Shown: piece by piece, positions 5,311 to 8,498 of the stretch
Numbering within the stretch: the first letter of the stretch is position 1
Layout: the number at the start of each line of letters is the position of its first letter
NCBI GenBank assembly: GCA_002314875.1
Contig: DCHS01000025.1
Span: forward strand, 1 to 8,498
Source: Prevotellaceae bacterium UBA1746
Lineage (GTDB): Bacteria > Bacteroidota > Bacteroidia > Bacteroidales > Bacteroidaceae
Length of the DNA stretch: 8,498 bases
Reading direction: 5' to 3'
The notes under the pieces: model-generated
The model's input: the letters and a program-made list of their open reading frames with translations, nothing else
What the model was told of the DNA's origin: nothing
Database searches by the model: none
Translations under genes and position numbers: made by a program

Positions 5311-8300
5311 ATGAACAAAAAAACACAGTACAACCAGATTGGCAAGTCAATGACTATGCTTGGTCTGTCTCTGGCGTTTTCGATTTCGGCTATGGCCCAG
5401 TCGACTGTCGTCAAAGGTAATGTGACGGATGAAAATGGCGAACCTATGGTAGGTGCCAGCGTCCGTGTAAAGGGTACCAACACCGGTGCAACCACTGATG
5501 CTAACGGTAACTTTACGTTGAATGTAAAGCAGGGTGCCAGCCTGCAAGTTAGTTACATTGGTTACAACTCCACTACCATCAGTGCTACTGGTGAAAACCT
5601 CTCCATCTCTCTCGTTCCCAACGATTCCATGCTCGATGAAGCAGTCGTTATTGGTTACGGTACCCAGAAGAAGAGCGTTGTAACTGCTGCTATTGCAAAG
5701 ATTAGTGCCGACGATCTCGAAGGTAAGACTCCTGTCCGTATGGATAACGCACTTAAGGGTCTCGCTGCCGGTGTTAACGTTACCAGTTCATCAGGTCAGC
5801 CTGGTTCTTCTCCTAAGATCCGTATCCGTGGTACCGGTACCATCAACAACTCTGATCCTCTCTACATCGTTGACGGTATGCCTATCGAAGGTGGTTTTGA
5901 CTACATCAACCCCAACGATATCGAAAGTATTGAAGTTTTGAAGGATGCTGCATCCGGTGCTATCTACGGTGCCCGTGCTGCTAATGGTGTTGTCCTCGTT
6001 ACCACCAAGAAGGGTAAGGTTGGCAAGACCAGAGTAACCTATGACTTCAGCTACGGTTGGCAGAGTGCATGGCGCAAGCGCAATGTTACCGATGCTACCA
6101 ACTACGCTATTCTCCAGAACGAACGTGCTGTAAACGGCGGTCAGGCTCCCATCTTCGCAGATCCTTACAATTTGAAGGACATCATGGGCAACCCCATCAC
6201 TACTGGTACTGACTGGCAGAGCCTCGTCTTCAACGACAACGCTCCCGTAATGAACCACGACGTTACTTTCAGTGGTGCTAGCGAAAAGGTGAACTACTAT
6301 GCATCTGTAGGTTACTATACTCAGGACGGTATCGTTGGTGGTAACTACGGTCACTCAAACTACGATCGTCTCACCATCCGTAACAACAACATCTATACCC
6401 TCCTCGACACTCAGGAGCGCAACTTCCTCAACAAGGTTGTTGTCACCACTAATTTATCATACGCATACGTAAAGAGCACCGGTATCTCTACCAACTCTGA
6501 ATACGGTTCAATCCTCGGTTCTGCTCTCTACCTCGCTCCTACCCTTACTCCTACTGTAACCGGTAGCGTAGCTCAGGACATGATCAATCACTATGTAGGT
6601 TACGACCTCCTCTGTGATCAGAACGGCGACCCCTACACCATTCCCGGTTACGGCGGTAGCTATCAGGAAATGAACAACCCCTTGGCAATGCTTGCTCTCC
6701 CTGCTTCTCAGAACTGGAGCCACAAGTTCGTTGCTAACTTCAAGTTGGAAATCGGCATTTGGGACGGCCTCAAGTTCCAGACCAGCTTCAGTCCCGACAT
6801 GAGCTTCTGGGGTAACGATGGTAAGACCTCTACTCTTTACTATCTCTCTGGTAACAACAAGGCAGAGCACACCAGTGCAAGCGCCAGCAAGAGCCAGGGC
6901 CTCGCATGGCAGTGGGAAAATGTCCTCTCTTATGATAAGATCTTCGGTAAGCACACTCTCGGTATCGTCCTCGGTCAGAGTGCTTTCCGCAATCAGGGCA
7001 GTTACCTCAGCGGTAACCGTTGGAATCTCGTTAATCCCGACAAGGCTTCTATCGACTACGCAACCGGTACCGTTGTTGACGGTGTTGCTCAGTTCGGCGT
7101 AAGTGGTGGTTTCAATACTGAACACCGCGTAAGCTCTCTCTTCGCTCGTGCCAGCTACAACTACGATGAGCGTTACATGCTTCAGGCAACTGTACGTCGT
7201 GACGGTTCCAGCCGCTTCGGTACCAACAATCGTTATGGTGTATTCCCCTCTGCATCTATTGGTTGGAATGTAACCAACGAAAAGTTCTTTGAACCTATCC
7301 GCGATAAGTTCAGCCTCCTCAAGCTCCGTGCAAGCTGGGGTGTTAACGGTAGTGATGCTATCGGTGACTTCCTCTACACAGTAAATACCGCTATGGGTAA
7401 CAACGTTCTCTTCGGTAAGGACGCAGTTATCAATGTTGGTTCCAAGGCTTCCGGTCTTGCTAACCCCGACCTCAAGTGGGAAGAGAGTGAACAGTTCAAC
7501 GCCGGTGTTGACTTCGGTTGGTTCAACAATGCTCTCACTCTTACCGTTGAATATTTCCGCAAGAATACCAACGGTATGATTCTCCAGATGCCTATCCCCT
7601 CTTACGTAGGTGAATCTAAGCCTTACGGTAACGTAGGTGATATGCGCAACCAGGGTATTGAATTCGAACTTGGCTTCAAGAAGCAGATTGGTGACGTTCG
7701 CCTCGCTATTAAGGGCAATGCTTCTTACCTCAAGAACGAACTCGTAAACCTCGGTAACGAAAGTGGTTACGTTGAATACGACGGTGTCCAGGGTATCTCT
7801 GGTGGTTCTATCAGCCGCGGTTCTAACGGTCTCCCCTTCCCCTACTTCTATGGTTATAAGACCGCTGGTGTTTACCAGACTGAAGCAGAAGCTGCTGCAG
7901 GTGTAACCTATAAGGGTCAGGCAAACCACGCTGGTGATGTTATCTTCGTTGACGTTAACGGTGATGGTGATATCACTCCCGATGACCGTACCAAGATTGG
8001 TAAGGGTACTCCTGACTGGAACTTCGGTTTGAACTTCAACCTCGATTGGAAGGGCTTCGACTTCAACCTCTTCCTCCAGGGTGTTGCAGGTGCTGAAGTT
8101 GCTGACTGTACCTATCGTACCGACGTCTTCTCTGGTAACTATCCTAACTGGATGCTCGGCCGTTGGACCGGTCCTGGCACCAGCAACAAGTATCCCATCT
8201 TGAAGGCAGGTGACGAAAAGAACTGGCAGTTCTCTGACCTCTATATCTATGACGGAAGCTACTGCCGCGTTAAGAATGTCTCTATTGGTTACACGCTTCC

Positions 8301-8498
8301 CGAAAGCCTTACCAAGAAGATCATGATGAACCGTTTCCGTGTTTACGCAATGGCTGAAAACCTCTTCACCTGGACCAAGTATCATGGTTTCGATCCTGAA
8401 ATCTCCAGCAACGGTAAGTCCAGCGGTGTTGACCGTGGTATCTATCCGCAGGCTCGCACCTTCACCGTAGGTTGTAACATCTCCTTCGGTGGTTATGG
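5311..8498 (+). CDS. SusC/RagA-family TonB-dependent outer-membrane transporter (3' end outside window)
   Basis: The frame runs from the ATG at 5311 to the window edge, 1062 full codons. Residues 1-29 are a signal peptide (SAMA|QS). Residues ~33-103 are the carboxypeptidase-regulatory-like domain (VKGNVTDENGEPMVGASV to ISLVP). A TonB-box-like segment follows (DEAVVIGYGTQKK, 109-121). The plug domain (~125-238) carries IRIRGTGTINNSDPLYIVDG and the SusC signature from INPNDIESIEVLKDAASGA to NGVVLVTTKKG. The rest is the outer-membrane beta-barrel, including the usual Asp-rich loop DVNGDGDITPDD (881-892). The end of the window reads YPQARTFTVGCNISFGGYG; family members normally stop about here, so only a few codons seem to be missing. 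Such proteins import glycans or other large nutrients with a SusD-like lipoprotein, whose gene should follow. The substrate is unknown. Codon use is strongly biased (no TTA, CTA or TCA codons across 6508-8385), which suggests high expression. The regulator at 3204-4943 is the likely local controller. Confidence 0.96.
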   Translation, partial: MNKKTQYNQIGKSMTMLGLSLAFSISAMAQSTVVKGNVTDENGEPMVGASVRVKGTNTGATTDANGNFTLNVKQGASLQVSYIGYNSTTISATGENLSISLVPNDSMLDEAVVIGYGTQKKSVVTAAIAKISADDLEGKTPVRMDNALKGLAAGVNVTSSSGQPGSSPKIRIRGTGTINNSDPLYIVDGMPIEGGFDYINPNDIESIEVLKDAASGAIYGARAANGVVLVTTKKGKVGKTRVTYDFSYGWQSAWRKRNVTDATNYAILQNERAVNGGQAPIFADPYNLKDIMGNPITTGTDWQSLVFNDNAPVMNHDVTFSGASEKVNYYASVGYYTQDGIVGGNYGHSNYDRLTIRNNNIYTLLDTQERNFLNKVVVTTNLSYAYVKSTGISTNSEYGSILGSALYLAPTLTPTVTGSVAQDMINHYVGYDLLCDQNGDPYTIPGYGGSYQEMNNPLAMLALPASQNWSHKFVANFKLEIGIWDGLKFQTSFSPDMSFWGNDGKTSTLYYLSGNNKAEHTSASASKSQGLAWQWENVLSYDKIFGKHTLGIVLGQSAFRNQGSYLSGNRWNLVNPDKASIDYATGTVVDGVAQFGVSGGFNTEHRVSSLFARASYNYDERYMLQATVRRDGSSRFGTNNRYGVFPSASIGWNVTNEKFFEPIRDKFSLLKLRASWGVNGSDAIGDFLYTVNTAMGNNVLFGKDAVINVGSKASGLANPDLKWEESEQFNAGVDFGWFNNALTLTVEYFRKNTNGMILQMPIPSYVGESKPYGNVGDMRNQGIEFELGFKKQIGDVRLAIKGNASYLKNELVNLGNESGYVEYDGVQGISGGSISRGSNGLPFPYFYGYKTAGVYQTEAEAAAGVTYKGQANHAGDVIFVDVNGDGDITPDDRTKIGKGTPDWNFGLNFNLDWKGFDFNLFLQGVAGAEVADCTYRTDVFSGNYPNWMLGRWTGPGTSNKYPILKAGDEKNWQFSDLYIYDGSYCRVKNVSIGYTLPESLTKKIMMNRFRVYAMAENLFTWTKYHGFDPEISSNGKSSGVDRGIYPQARTFTVGCNISFGGY

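Noticed and set aside
6508..8385. 625-codon open frame on the minus strand
   Set aside because: It is the codon-aligned complement of the susC-like gene, whose family signatures are unmistakable. The translation is low-complexity (rich in Val, Thr and Glu) with no recognisable domain, as expected of a shadow caused by codon bias.

Overview
The window comes from a Bacteroidales chromosome, most likely Prevotella or a close relative. The reasons are a SusC/RagA-family TonB-dependent outer-membrane protein, a membrane-spanning regulator of a type confined to Bacteroidetes (DUF6377-like), four promoters that fit the Bacteroidetes -33/-7 pattern (TTTG, 19-21 bp, TAnnTTTG), and A-rich start regions without clear Shine-Dalgarno sequences. 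The genus is an inference from style; no rRNA or other marker gene is present.

Layout from left to right. Bases 1-891 are the 3' part of a gene for a secreted protein of unknown function. It converges on a minus-strand Lrp/AsnC-type regulator gene (936-1397), and almost the whole 44-bp gap between them is a 33-bp repeat element. The regulator is divergent from metY (1619-2899), O-acetylhomoserine sulfhydrylase. Their two promoters lie back to back, and a perfect 8-bp inverted repeat flanks the -7 box of the regulator gene, so local and self control by the Lrp protein is a reasonable inference.

The 304-bp gap 2900-3203 holds a short tandem array (33/34-bp units), a second copy of the 33-bp element (one mismatch to the first), a strong intrinsic terminator and the promoter of the next gene. 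I see no gene in it. At 3204-4943 lies a 579-residue one-component regulator: signal peptide, periplasmic helical repeats, one membrane helix, cytoplasmic coiled coil and C-terminal helix-turn-helix.

The 367-bp gap 4944-5310 holds a terminator-like perfect 11-bp inverted repeat, a promoter, and a 5' leader with a long interrupted inverted repeat around a 73-nt AT-rich loop. Then comes the susC-like gene, 5311 to the window edge, apparently lacking only its last few codons. A susD-like partner would be expected just outside the window. The likely logic is that the membrane regulator senses something in the periplasm and controls the nutrient-uptake locus that starts with the susC-like gene. 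The substrate cannot be read from this sequence.

The most unusual DNA is the structured leader of the susC-like gene and the repeat family shared by the two intergenic gaps.
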